From Amphiura filiformis (taxonomy: Eukaryota > Echinodermata > Ophiuroidea > Amphilepidida > Amphiuridae), in NCBI RefSeq assembly GCF_039555335.1, contig NC_092636.1:59709991-59773990 (forward strand): a DNA stretch of 64,000 bases. The letters run 5' to 3'. The position numbers and the translations under genes are program-made. Shown piece by piece: positions 46,978 through 56,896 of the stretch; within the stretch, counting starts at the first letter, position 1; the number at the start of each line of letters is the position of its first letter. The notes below the pieces were generated by a model. It did not search any database. It saw only the letters and a list, made by a program, of their open reading frames with translations, and was not told the origin of the DNA.

Positions 46978-47059
46978 CTTTCTACATTTTTTCTAAACAA
47001 CATACTGTTTTAATAAGATTTTTTTCTTAAAATGCATGTAACAACTATAATAATTATTG

Positions 47060-47440
47060 TTTAGAGCGTGATGAAATAAAACATCACGATTTTCATCACA
47101 AAACAAATATAATGCATAAGAAATCGTTTGTTTTAGAGCGTGATGATGAAATAAAACATCACGGTTTTCATCACGAAACAAAGTAATACATAAGAAATCC
47201 ATTTTTCGTGAGTGATGAAATAAAACATCACGATTTTCATCACGAAACAAAGTAATACATTAAGAAATCGTTTGTTTTAGAGCGTGATGAAATAAAACAT
47301 CACGATTTTCTTCACAAAACAAAGTAATATAGGCCTACAAAAGAAAGAAATTTGTCGAGAGTGATTAAATAAAACATCACGATTTTCATCACGGAACAAA
47401 GTAATACATAAGACATCGTTTGTTTGATTGCAATCAACCG
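47060..47440. repeat. ~72-bp tandem array of hairpin monomers
   Basis: Five units start near 47064, 47136, 47212, 47280 and 47357. Each has GTGATGAAATAAAACATCAC (itself a hairpin) followed by TTTTCATCACG, so inverted GTGATGAAA words repeat throughout. Chance peptides containing RDENRDVLFHH arise from it. Confidence 0.85.
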
Positions 47441-47794
47441 CGACAGTTCGTCTCACACACATAACAATGCACTGCGATCAAATAGGTTGATGACAACATT
47501 TGATTGAATGGACTGCACTGCGCCATGATTACGGTGAAGGACACCGGTTCAAATCCTTTGTTTGGAGTATATGGAGCCAATCAATAATTTCACGCACAGC
47601 CTCTATGCAAGTTAGAGTTTACACACGCTGCAGCTGGGGTGATCGATCGAAGCTGGTTGCCGTTAGTGATCGAATGCATGAGCTTATTTGCTTTACTGAA
47701 TCGATTTACTGGATTAATTTCCTGTTAACTGGGTTTAATGCCACAAAGGTCGAATCGGGTTTGCCGTGGACCATAAGTGCATCATGCTTGAAAA

Positions 47795-48150
47795 AAATAG
47801 GCGGAGCTGGGAATCGAACCCGTGATCTCCCTGTTGTAAAACTCAGTGCGTTACCACTGAGCTAACTGACAATTAGCTATGAGAAGTTTGATAGTAATCC
47901 TTGATATTGCTGAATAGAATAAATCAATACTGATAGGCCTATTTATCTAATGTAGGCATACGATGCTATATATTCAAAATTAATAGACGTTCCATATAGG
48001 GGCCGGGCATAGGGGCCTATAAACTAGGAATATAATGTGAAATGACTATCAATCGATCAATCAATAATCAAGTTTTCAAGTTATCAACAATCAATCAATC
48101 AATAATAAACCAATGAATCATGGAATATTACTAATTACTAACTAATATAC
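47795..48150 (-). repeat. tRNA-bearing repeat, copy c
   Basis: Matches copy a from GAGCTGGGAATCGAACCC through the AT-rich tail. The tRNA-like part (about 47875-47808, minus) keeps the B box GGTTCGATTCC and an A-box-like TAGCTCAGTGG. Confidence 0.75.
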
Positions 48151-48215
48151 CATGATGCAGTCATGTCTACAGTAGAATTCAATTCGACCTTTGCAGGACT
48201 TAAACCCCATTAAAA

Positions 48216-48876
48216 CCAGCAAACACAAAAACGTTTTAAAAACGTTTTAAATAAGTTATATTTTGGCTTTTGGTTTAGGTAAAAACGTTTTAATAACATT
48301 AAAATGTCGGGTTATATAAAGGTCATGATAACGTTTTAAAACGTTTTGTATGAAAACACACTACAACAATATTTTTAAATGTTTTCAAAAATGTTATTGT
48401 AAACTATTTTTGCAAACATTTTTGCCAAATATTGTGTCAATACTTAAATAACACAGAAATGTTCTTAAAATGTTTTCTTAAAAACCTTTTAAAAACATTT
48501 AAATGTCGGGTTATATAAAGGTCATGAAAACGTTTTTAAAACGTTATTGAAAATATTTTGGGCAAACATTTTTCGCAAAATATTTTTTCAACCCCAAAAT
48601 AACATTCTGTTTAGAATGTTTTGTATCACGTTTTCAAGAATGTTTTTGGAATGTTATTAAAACGTTTTTATATCCTTTATATAACCCGACATTTAAACGT
48701 TTTCTGTAAAACATTTTTGTTTGCTTAGCAGTAGGTTATCAAAACAATGTTTTTTAAGGTTATGAAAACGTTTTATACTCTTAATATACCCTTTATATAA
48801 CCCGACATTTAAACGTTTTCTGACAACCTTTTATAACCTTTTGCGAATGATGTCGAAAACGTTTTGTGTTTGCTGG
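48216..48876. mobile_element. MITE rich in AACGTTTT palindromes
   Basis: Ends CCAGCAAACACAAAAACG and CGTTTTGTGTTTGCTGG are inverted. Inside, the word ATGTCGGGTTATATAAAGG occurs twice forward and twice inverted, giving a nested foldback. A 185-bp relative lies at 60566-60750. Confidence 0.8.
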
Positions 48877-49451
48877 GAAGCTATTAAACCAAGATAACAC
48901 TCATTGAAAGCAGCTCAACTGATTAAATCATATCTTCTCTTGTTAAATACACACATCATATGTTTCTGCTTTTACACGTACAATGGAGCAATGTGCTGGG
49001 ATTATACTTTCAGTTGGGTGAACGATTATAAAGCGAGCACTAGAGAACAATTCTGTGTGGGCTTTTGTTTACGAAATGAGACAAAACACTGCTAATTGTT
49101 AACCAGCGTTCTTGAAAATGAGAAACATGGTGGTTTGCAGACTTAACACGGTTTGGAAATAATTTCTTCATATTTTTTGGTGTTATCTGTCGTTTACATA
49201 TCATTCCTAAAACACCAAAGTACGAATATTTCCAAACATCTAAATTAGCTAAAAATTTAGGACATGTTACAAAACTATATTGTCTAGAATTTTAGAAGAG
49301 TACTTTTAATATTGGCCGGTTATTTTTCACACAGCGACGTTAACTAGGCATATCCCCATTCTTTTAACGTAGGCTATTTGTAGAGGTCACGCGTCAATGT
49401 GAAAGAGCACTGTGTATTATGTATAGGAAAACGGACAGTAACTGCAGTATG

Positions 49452-49525
49452 CCAAATAAATAAACAAGTCAGTACATAAATAAATAGGCATAGGCCTAAA
49501 TAAATAAATAAATACATAATGCATA
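49452..49525 (+). repeat. tRNA-bearing repeat, copy b, right end
   Basis: AAATAAATAAACAAGTCAG and the TAGGCATAGGCC tail match 42345-42420 of copy a. Confidence 0.7.
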
Positions 49526-49554
49526 ACCCAAAGAGGGAGGGGTTGGGGAGGGGC

Positions 49555-49865
49555 AGATTCACCCCTGTGAGAAGTCTTGGGAGGGGAGGAGGGAGGAAGA
49601 AGGGAATATGGAGAATGAGAGGGGCCTACAGGAAGGGATCGAGAAAGAGGAAAAATGAAGAGAAAGAAATAATGAGAAGTAAATAAAATGATAGAAAGAT
49701 GAGGACATTATTATTGGAATCAGAGGGAGAGTGAGAGAGGACAAGAAGAAAGAAAAACAGAAAGAAAGAAAAAGAAAGAAAGAAAAAAAAGAAAGAAGAA
49801 CTTGGAGAAGGGAAGAGAGAGAAGGAGAGCGAGGGAGTGATAAAGTTAGTACAGAGAAAAAAAGG
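49555..49865 (+). repeat. 300-bp polypurine tract
   Basis: Almost entirely A and G on the plus strand, with few interruptions (GAAA, GGGA and GAGA words). Long homopurine mirror-like tracts can form triplex DNA. Confidence 0.9.
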
Positions 49866-49884
49866 ATGTAATAATAATTATTAT

Positions 49885-50380
49885 AAAAATTCGACGACAC
49901 AAACCAACATCGCCTGGTTAATAATTACTTTGTACAGCAGAGACACTAAAATCAATACCCGGGATCGATACACGTGAATGTGCTATGCACGATTTGATAT
50001 TCAGACGATAAATCGTTGGATACCGGGATAGAAAATTATGAATATCTCCCGTAATTTTTTTATTCTAAAGAAGACATATTTTTTTGCTTGCACTTGAATA
50101 CCGTAAAACCCCGTCTACAAGGATATACCCAAGAAACGCCCTCAATAAAATTGGTTGCTTGTTGTATTTGGAATTTGAGCAAATATATACTGGCACTGGG
50201 TGGCTATGCATTCCATCTAAGTATGTTGTAACACCAATCAATTGTATTGACATAATAACGACTGTTTCGTATATCAGGATCGTATAGCTCAATTGATAGA
50301 GCGTCAGACTTTGGAACTGAAGACATGCTGAAGAGAGCATGGTCCGGGCACCGGTTCCGTTTTTTCATTCTCGTTTAATT
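49885..50380 (+). repeat. Repeat with tRNA-Gln-like segment, copy 1
   Basis: The body (49885-50280) is followed by a tRNA-like stretch at 50283-50357. That stretch has D arm GCTC...GAGC and anticodon arm TCAGA-CTTTGGA-ACTGA (UUG loop position, Gln-like), then a hairpin insertion (CATGCT...AGCATG) and a degraded T arm. It is not a functional tRNA. The whole unit is found inverted at 58080-58990. Confidence 0.7.
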
Positions 50381-50896
50381 TTAACTTTTGACATGTTCTT
50401 TTTATCTTTCTTCAAATCTACCTTTCTACTTTTAATTTTAGGTGCGTTTTTTTTTTTTTTAGTTTTTTTAGTTTTTTTTTATAGTTTTTTAGTAATTTTG
50501 TGGTTTTATAGAAACTAGTAAAAGCATTTATTCTAAATAATAGCGAAACCCACGGTTAGACAGATGTGTGTAACTACTTGTCTGTCCTCGTCTTTGCAAT
50601 AAAACCTATGTTGCACCTTTGTGCCATCCCAATTCTTGAGGTAGGGTGCGTTTTTGGCTTAAGCACGATTTTGTTTCTACTTGAAATGAAATGAAAATAA
50701 ATATTGTTCTGTTGCCACAATTGCAGTTTTTCAATAAAAAAATAGATGAGGAATAATAATTATTCCATATTTGAATCTATTGTCCCATCAAGAATAGAGT
50801 GTCTTCAAAAACTTCAATCAATTCATCTGACAAAGGAAACTATTCTGGTCATTCAATTTTGTTTCGCTTGCACCTGTTATATCACAGGCGTTGGTA

Positions 50897-51505
50897 GAGA
50901 AATGAAAATATGTGCGTTTGAGCGCCCTCGGCGAATTAGCATATATTTATTTTCTTCACGTTACGTCATAACAGGAATAATAGACAAAGGGATAGGCATC
51001 CTAGTCTGCTGCCCTCTTTCGAAATATGTATCCTAGGTCTCACAATAGGCGGATTAGCGGCCATTTTGTCTTCGACATCACGTGTCCTTATATTTTAGTA
51101 CACAAATATATAAGTTAACAGGTTTACTATTTTAAAATTATATTTTGAGTATACAATATATTCTGTGAGTAAATAGATCAAATGACGATGATTGTTTAGG
51201 TATTATATGCTTGATAAAATTAAACTGTTTGACCAGCTAGTATTCTCCTCCGCCGTCAGTGTGATTCCAGTCACTCCACGTACCGTGTTGCGAAGGTGGA
51301 GGAGTCTAAAGCTGTATTGACGAACACGCATGCGTTAAAAATATGTAGCCTAGGTCGAACAATAGCGTGACGTAGTTTCCGGCATTGTTCCTATGCACTT
51401 TCACCCTCCTGGTCATAATGAATGACTTGGGTGTGCGCCGGGGCGTGTTAGTGTTTGGTAGTCACTTCAGGTTGGTAGCACCACGCAGCACACACGCTTT
51501 TTCAA
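50897..51505 (+). repeat. Ngaro split repeat A1
   Basis: Matches A2 (56160-56320) at both ends: 50897-50971 and 51412-51505. It carries 447 extra bp between the two GTCATAA words (50965-50971 and 51412-51418). A2 has a 2-bp deletion in the TATATTTATT stretch. The promoter for the element's RNA is expected here. Confidence 0.85.
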
Positions 51506-51557
51506 TATCCCGGTTCCGTCTCAACTTCAGTGAGCGTGGCATTGGTGTTAGGCCTAT

Positions 51558-52674
51558 ATGAATATGACGGCCGCAACGAAAGAAGACATTCAAGAGTTAC
51601 TGAATCAGTTCAAAAGTAGCCAAGCAGAGCTAAAAAGTTCGTTTACAGAGTCACTACAGTCAGCAAAGGAGGAATTTTGGCAAGAAAATAAGAAAACAGC
51701 GGAGTGTTTTGAAAAGAAGTTGGCGACGGCCTCTGAGACAAAGTGGAAAAGAGAAGGAAATAAACGGCAGTACGAGTTTAACCAGTTAAGTTTTCGTTCC
51801 GTTTCTGTAGTACTTAAAATGATTAAATTTATTAGAAGGATAATTCAGTTACTATCATGTTTAATAAGAAATGGTTGGCAGCAGCTTTTCTGGTCAGTTG
51901 TAATGGGTCCAATGGACCGTGTCACAGTGGACCGTATATTATCAATAGGTCTGTTCTGTGTGCAAGGTTAACAATAGCAAAAGGGCAGTGATACGCGTGG
52001 CTCACCTTTTATAGAAATTTTGTTCAATTGGTATGAGCTAATGTGTTTGAGTAAAAAGAAATCATCCAGCGTGGAAATGTATTGAATTATCTCAATTGGT
52101 TGATTGGCGCGAAATGTGCGATTTGGCGCGTATATGATCTGATATGAATTGTCTCTAATAAGTGTTACGTGTTATTTACTTGTAACATAGATCTGTTGAC
52201 GACCTAATAACCAAGGCCATTGATGACCCAGTTGATGGTAAGGTGCACCTACTTTAAGCGAGAGATACCATCGGTACAAGACAGAAGTTTATAAGACTGG
52301 CTGACATCAGCGAGCATGGGTGGGCGACCGTGTCAGAGTATGAAACCAATGAGTTGGCAGCTGATGAGGATGATCACAAAAGAATTCAACGGGCCGAATA
52401 TCGAGCAGGAAAAAAGATCAAGCAGAAGCAAGCTAGCAAGCAAGCGGCAAAAAAGTTCAAAAAAGATGGCGGCGCTTCCGTGGGTGGTGGTTTTGGTATG
52501 CCATGTTCTTCTAGTCAGCTTTTTCGTGCAGGAGGGTCCTTCACTGGGCCCATCAGCAGGCAAGGCAAAGGCAGTTGCTACTTCTGTGGGAAGTTCGGCC
52601 ACTGGAGAGAAAGTTGTCCAGCCAGACGGCAGCAGTTTAGTACAAACCAGCCGCAAAATGCAGGAGGCATCTAA
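51558..52674 (+). pseudogene. Ngaro ORF1 (gag-like), intron-containing and broken
   Basis: Starts at ATG 51558 with an acidic, coiled-coil-like N terminus (KEDIQELLNQFKSSQ) followed by KWKREGNKRQYEFN, a pattern usual in DIRS/Ngaro ORF1. A donor GTTAAG at 51785 and acceptor ACATAG ending at 52190 remove 406 bp and keep the frame, giving EFNQSVDDLITKA. An in-frame TAA follows at 52255-52257. Downstream the frame reads LADISEHGWATVSEYETNE, a Lys-rich stretch, and a CCHC zinc knuckle (Cys-X2-Cys-X4-His-X4-Cys, 52576-52617), then stops at 52674. Without splicing the frame ends at 51971. The product would bind the element's RNA. The TAA makes this copy defective unless it is a sequencing error. Confidence 0.8.
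51785..52190 (+). other. Probable spliceosomal intron in ORF1
   Basis: GT at 51785 and AG at 52189-52190. Removal preserves the frame and joins two family-typical peptide blocks that are otherwise in different frames. Confidence 0.6.
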
Positions 52675-52697
52675 AGTAAATAGAGCTAAAGTTAAGT

Positions 52698-54675
52698 ATG
52701 ATAATTCATGTAGCGTATGAATGTGTCTGTATTTCAGATGATATAGTATTTGATTATGAGAGAAGCGAAGGTAATATTGCGATCAAGGTTTCAGGTAGGC
52801 TAAAAAGCCACGCCCAGTTTTGGCGGGAAATTGGGGCACCACAGTTTATAATGGAAATTATTGAAAACGGATACGTAATTCCTTTTTATGACGAGCCTCC
52901 GATGCAATCATCCAAGAATAACAGGTCTGCGTATAATAATCACGAATTTGTGTCCGAGGCCATATCTGAGCTGGTAAAATTGGGGTCTGTAGAAATTTGT
53001 CAATCTCCCCCACACGTTATTAACCCACTCACTGTTTCTATTCAGCCAAACGGAAAAAAGAGGCTAATTCTTGACCTGAGGATGGTAAACAAGTTCATTC
53101 GCAAGCAATCTGTTAAGTTTGAGGATATGAGAACAGCACTGCTGTTTCTTAGGAAAGGTGGTTTCATGTTCAAATTTGACTAAAAGTCCGGGTATCATCA
53201 TATAGAGATTCACCCTATGCATAGAAAATTCTTGGGATTCTCATGGAATCTCAATGGTAAAGTGCGTTATTTTAGATTTTCGTGCCTGGCATTTGGTTTG
53301 AGTTCGGCTCCATTCATTTTTACTAAAATAGTTCGACCGTTGGTAAAGAAGTGGAGAAGCGAAGGCAAGGCAATTGTAGTATTTCTAGATGATGGTCTAG
53401 GTTTTGGTGGGTCTGTAGATAAAGCAAAAGAGGCTAGTGATAGTATTAAAGCCGATCTGATTAAATCTGGATTTGTGCCGAATATCCAGAAGTCGATTTG
53501 GAGCCCAACAATAACATTAGAGTGGTTGGGATATGATATTGATCTAGAATTGGGTGCATTTGGGGTCACCGGAAGAAGAGTTCAAGACATCCATCAAAGT
53601 ACTACCACTATTCTTAACTACAAAGACAATAGTGGGAATTTAAATGGGAAGGCTAGACTTCTGGCTAGTGTGGCGGGAAAAATTGTTTCCACTAGCCTGG
53701 CAGTTGGAAATATAGCAAGATTAATGACGAAATCTTTACATGTCTGTGTAGAAGGTAAAGAAAACTGGGAATCCTTTGTTTGTGTGTCGGAAGAAGCCAT
53801 TAGTGAATTAGAGTTTTGGCGGGAAAATATTCGTACTCTCAATTGTGCAAAAGTAGAACCGAAAACAGCAGCATCTAAAATAGTATATTCAGATGCAAGT
53901 AGCACGGGCTACGGTGGGTATGTAGTAGATATGTCAGATGATATTGCTCATGGGCAATGGAATCAAGTTGATGCAAGACGAAGCTCGGCATGGAGAGAGC
54001 TTAAGGCCGTAGAAATGGTCATGGCTTCATTTGTTAAGAAGCTTGGGAATCATGTTGTGAAATGGTTTACGGATAACCAAAGTGTTGCAGCGATAGCAAC
54101 AAAAGGCAGTATGAAAACTGAATTACAAGAAATTGCTTTGAACATTTTCAGAATTTGTGTCCAAGATAATATATCTTTAGAAGTGGAATGGGTCCCTAGA
54201 TCAGACAATGAAAGAGCTGATTATATCAGTCGCATTATTGATGCTGATGATTGGGCTATCTCAGATTATATATTTGAGAAATTGGACAAAAGATGGGGTC
54301 CTCATACAATGGATAGATTTGCCACTTTTTACAATGCAAAGTTGCCAAGATTCGATTCGAGGTTTTGGAACCCAGGTTGTGAGAATATATACGCATTTAC
54401 TGTGGATTGGTCTAATGAAAATAACTGGTTAGTGCCACCTATCCACCTCATTCCAAGAGTCCTATTTCACATGATGCGTTCGGGGCAGCAGGAACTCTTA
54501 TTTGCCCTCAGTGGTATTCGCCCCTTTTTGGCCGATATTGTTCCCAGATGGACAGACTCCTATAGTTGGAGTGGTGGATATACAGGAATTACAGTATTTT
54601 CCTGGTATGTTTGTAAATGGCAGATACAATAACGAGCAGTTCGTTAAACAAATAGCCAGAAGTGCTATTCTGGCG
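52698..54675 (+). pseudogene. Ngaro reverse transcriptase / RNase H, broken
   Basis: After an N-terminal region (GRLKSHAQFWREIGAPQF), the RT fingers follow: NPLTVSIQPNGKKRLILDLR and FKFD (motif A Asp at 53178-53180). An in-frame TAA at 53181-53183 directly follows that Asp. The frame resumes with YHHIEIHP, LAFGLSSAPF and FLDDGLGF (motif C, 53382-53393). RNase H shows YSDAS, RELKAVE, TDN and NERADYISR at about 53886-54234. A conserved C-terminal block (WGPHTMDRFATFYNAKLPRF) ends near 54440. At 54475-54520 the family-typical sequence crosses three frames, so at least two indels are present. The last part (FWPILFPDGQTP, MFVNGRYNN) runs in the frame that reaches the intron donor at 54676. Confidence 0.9.
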
Positions 54676-55032
54676 GTAAGAGTCAAGTTTTAATCGAATG
54701 CGTTGAGCAAAATCGGTTGGATTTGAAATCCTAATAAATTTGATATTTTAAGAGAAACATATTCTGTAAATTGAGTATGCCATGATATTGGTAATGAATT
54801 TTCGAGGAAATACAAAGAACTTTATATAAATGAAATGCAACAAATATTAAAGCTTGCAACGAAGATAGTTACATGCTAATATAGCAGGAATTTATGAAGA
54901 TTGATTTGGTACTCGATGCGTGAAGGACAGCATTGACAAGAAGTGAAAATTAAGAAGGTAGAGTAATCCGACAGTAGGCCTAAATACATTTGACTGCGGA
55001 ATTCTTAAAAATTGTTTTCATTTCATTTGCAG
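54676..55032 (+). other. Probable spliceosomal intron between RT/RNase H and recombinase
   Basis: Donor GTAAGA at 54676 and acceptor TTTCATTTGCAG ending at 55032, 357 bp. The phase is 0 on both sides (codon GCG before, GTA after), so splicing would fuse the RT/RNase H reading frame to the recombinase. Unspliced, the RT frame stops at 54693. Confidence 0.65.
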
Positions 55033-56025
55033 GTAATCTTCCAGAGTGGTATATGGTCAGATGCGGGATACGAAGAGCATGATGAACTGAACAAATTAGC
55101 ATCAGAATTGCCTGGTGTGACATTAAACTCTAGAGCCGAGTCAACTATAAAACAATATGGGGGAGCATTTTGCAATTGGTGCACATGGGCTGACAGATTT
55201 GGAAAGTCAAAAATTCCAGCGGATCCCTATTATGTTTCATTATATCTCATTCATGTCAGTCATTCAGCCAACACACCAGCACCTATTTTGAAAGCCACTG
55301 CTGCTATTTCATGGGCTCATAAATTGGCAGGGAGTTCAGATCCTTGTCTTTCTCCAATTGTTAAGAATGCTGCTGAGGGTTTGAAACGTAAATTAGCATC
55401 TCCTACCGTTAAAAAGGAGCCTATAACAGCAGAAATTCTGGTTAAAGTATATGATCACTATTGTGCAGATTTGTCCATCAAGAATTTGCTTACTATTAGA
55501 ACTGTAACAATGTGCTTGATAGCGTATGATGAACTTTCTGAGATAAAAAGAGAGCATGTAACATTTGAGTTATCACATATGTCAATTCTGATTCCTTCTA
55601 GCAAGACGGACATTTATAGGCAAGGTAAATCAGTTATTATAGCACGTCTGACATCAAGAGTTTGTCCTGTTCGTATGTTACAGAAGTATTTAGAGTTAGC
55701 TCAGGTCCAAGATTCATGTTCATTCATTTTCAGGAGTTTGTCTGCCACAAAAATGGGTTACAAATTGCGCAAGGATAACCGACCAATGTCATATACTAGA
55801 GTTCGCGAAGTCATTTTGGATGCGCTCAAGCCAATAGTTGGCGACACATCAAAATTTGGTGTTCATAGCCTGCGTTCAGGGGGTGCCACAGAGGCAGCTA
55901 ATGCGGGGGTGCCTGAAAGATTATTTAAGAGGCACGGCAGATGGAGGTCTGATTCAGCCAAAGATGGCTATGTCAAGGAAAGTTTACCAAAATTGCTTTC
56001 AGTTTCCCAATCGTTGGGATTGTAG
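55033..56025 (+). CDS. Ngaro tyrosine recombinase, first catalytic Arg lost
   Basis: Integrates the circular DNA copy by strand exchange. An SAM-like N-terminal domain (SRAESTIKQYGGAFCNWCTWAD) leads into the catalytic domain, with SSKTDIYRQG, CPVRMLQKYLE, then HSLRSGGATEAANAG (His-X-X-Arg, 55864), RHGRW and the Tyr nucleophile in KDGYVKES (near 55970). In the family, box I carries Arg in a GFLR-type segment just before the DEL motif. Here Ala-Tyr is followed directly by DELSEIK (55522-55539), so that segment, including the catalytic Arg, has been deleted in frame. The rest is open to TAG 56023-56025. It is likely read from the 55032/55033 splice junction; no good local ATG is needed. Enzymatically it is probably dead. 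Confidence 0.9.
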   Translation, partial: VIFQSGIWSDAGYEEHDELNKLASELPGVTLNSRAESTIKQYGGAFCNWCTWADRFGKSKIPADPYYVSLYLIHVSHSANTPAPILKATAAISWAHKLAGSSDPCLSPIVKNAAEGLKRKLASPTVKKEPITAEILVKVYDHYCADLSIKNLLTIRTVTMCLIAYDELSEIKREHVTFELSHMSILIPSSKTDIYRQGKSVIIARLTSRVCPVRMLQKYLELAQVQDSCSFIFRSLSATKMGYKLRKDNRPMSYTRVREVILDALKPIVGDTSKFGVHSLRSGGATEAANAGVPERLFKRHGRWRSDSAKDGYVKESLPKLLSVSQSLGL

Positions 56026-56043
56026 ATTTCCCTGACTTTTACT

Positions 56044-56164
56044 TCATTGAGCTCACGATTCGCTGTGGACGGTGCAAATAAATACCAACACAACGCAAGC
56101 TTATGTATTAAAAAGTGTTTTATTGGCGGGCATTGGTGTCGTTCTTTGGGAGTATAGTGGAGAA
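56044..56164 (+). repeat. Ngaro split repeat B1
   Basis: 121 bp, identical by eye to B2 (56660-56780). Begins 18 bp after the recombinase stop and ends with GAGAA, where A2 begins. Confidence 0.92.
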
Positions 56165-56320
56165 ATGAAAATATGTGCGTTTGAGCGCCCTCGGCGAATT
56201 AGCATATTTATTTTCTTCACGTTACGTCATAATGAATGACTTGGGTGTGCGCCGGGGCGTGTTAGTGTTTGGTAGTCACTTCAGGTTGGTAGTACCACGC
56301 AGCACACACGCTTTTTTTCA
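56160..56320 (+). repeat. Ngaro split repeat A2
   Basis: Overlaps B1 by GAGAA. Matches A1 but lacks its central 447 bp. The following 56321-56659 is unique to this end. Confidence 0.9.
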
Positions 56321-56659
56321 AAATTTTTGTTAAATCCAAAAATTTTAATGTGTATTTTAAAAGGTTTTGCCTCTGTCGGTTATCCAGGGTGGGTATTTGA
56401 CTGATTGTTCGGGGAGGAAAGAATTCAATCATCAGGTTGACATGAGGTAGAAAGCCATGGGTCATCGTACGTTCTAAATATAAATCCAAAAATAGTAATC
56501 AGGAGTTTTTTCAAGAGTTTTCGTAGCCCGCTCCTACCGCGATTGTTTTCTTTTAGGCTTTAGGCTTCCCCATTGTATTAGTCTAGGATCCCACTGCATT
56601 GTTTGTACAAGTAGAGTAAGAAAAAAGAATCACAATTATTTATATAATTGTGCCTGCTC

Positions 56660-56780
56660 TCATTGAGCTCACGATTCGCTGTGGACGGTGCAAATAAATA
56701 CCAACACAACGCAAGCTTATGTATTAAAAAGTGTTTTATTGGCGGGCATTGGTGTCGTTCTTTGGGAGTATAGTGGAGAA
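56660..56780 (+). repeat. Ngaro split repeat B2 (right end)
   Basis: 121 bp, same as B1. The final GAGAA marks the right boundary of the element. Confidence 0.92.
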
Positions 56781-56896
56781 GGCACACTTCTCTTGTCTTC
56801 ACCGAAGTAGTGATGTAAACACTAACATGATTAATTACCATAGCTAGCAATGGACATACACTATTTTTTGTTCCACTTGAACCCATACTATAGGCT

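Larger units (their letters stand above)
46333..49451. mobile_element. 3.1-kb element with ~240-bp TIRs
   Basis: The left arm 46333-46570 and right arm 49208-49451 are inverted repeats at roughly 75-80% identity by eye, starting CATACTGCAGTTACTGTCCG. The element lies within copy b of the tRNA-bearing repeat and itself contains an (ATC)n run, a 72-bp hairpin array, copy c of the tRNA-bearing repeat and a MITE. No transposase seen. Confidence 0.8.
50897..56780 (+). mobile_element. Ngaro-like tyrosine-recombinase retrotransposon (5.9 kb)
   Basis: Complete element with split direct repeats in the order A1 - genes - B1 - A2 - B2, which is diagnostic of the Ngaro branch of DIRS-like retrotransposons. 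The genes are gag-like ORF1 with a zinc knuckle, reverse transcriptase/RNase H, and a tyrosine recombinase. The B1/A2 join and the outer ends share GAGAA (50897-50901, 56160-56164, 56776-56780), the likely crossover core. All three coding parts carry defects. No methyltransferase is seen, unlike true DIRS1 elements. Elements of this class integrate by recombinase and do not make target duplications, which agrees with the flanks here. Confidence 0.93.

Noticed and set aside
46993..47462. Repetitive RDENRDVLFHH peptides
   Set aside because: Product of the 72-bp tandem hairpin array, not a protein family.
49559..49900. 113-codon Ser/Phe/Leu-rich minus-strand frame
   Set aside because: Translation of the polypyrimidine strand of the purine tract.
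50283..50357. Functional tRNA-Gln gene
   Set aside because: D and anticodon arms are recognisable but the T arm is degraded, an extra hairpin is inserted, and no acceptor pairing is visible; it is part of a repeat present twice.
52316..52720. 134-codon plus-strand frame overlapping the zinc knuckle
   Set aside because: Shadow of the gag-like frame, which carries the CCHC motif in the other frame.
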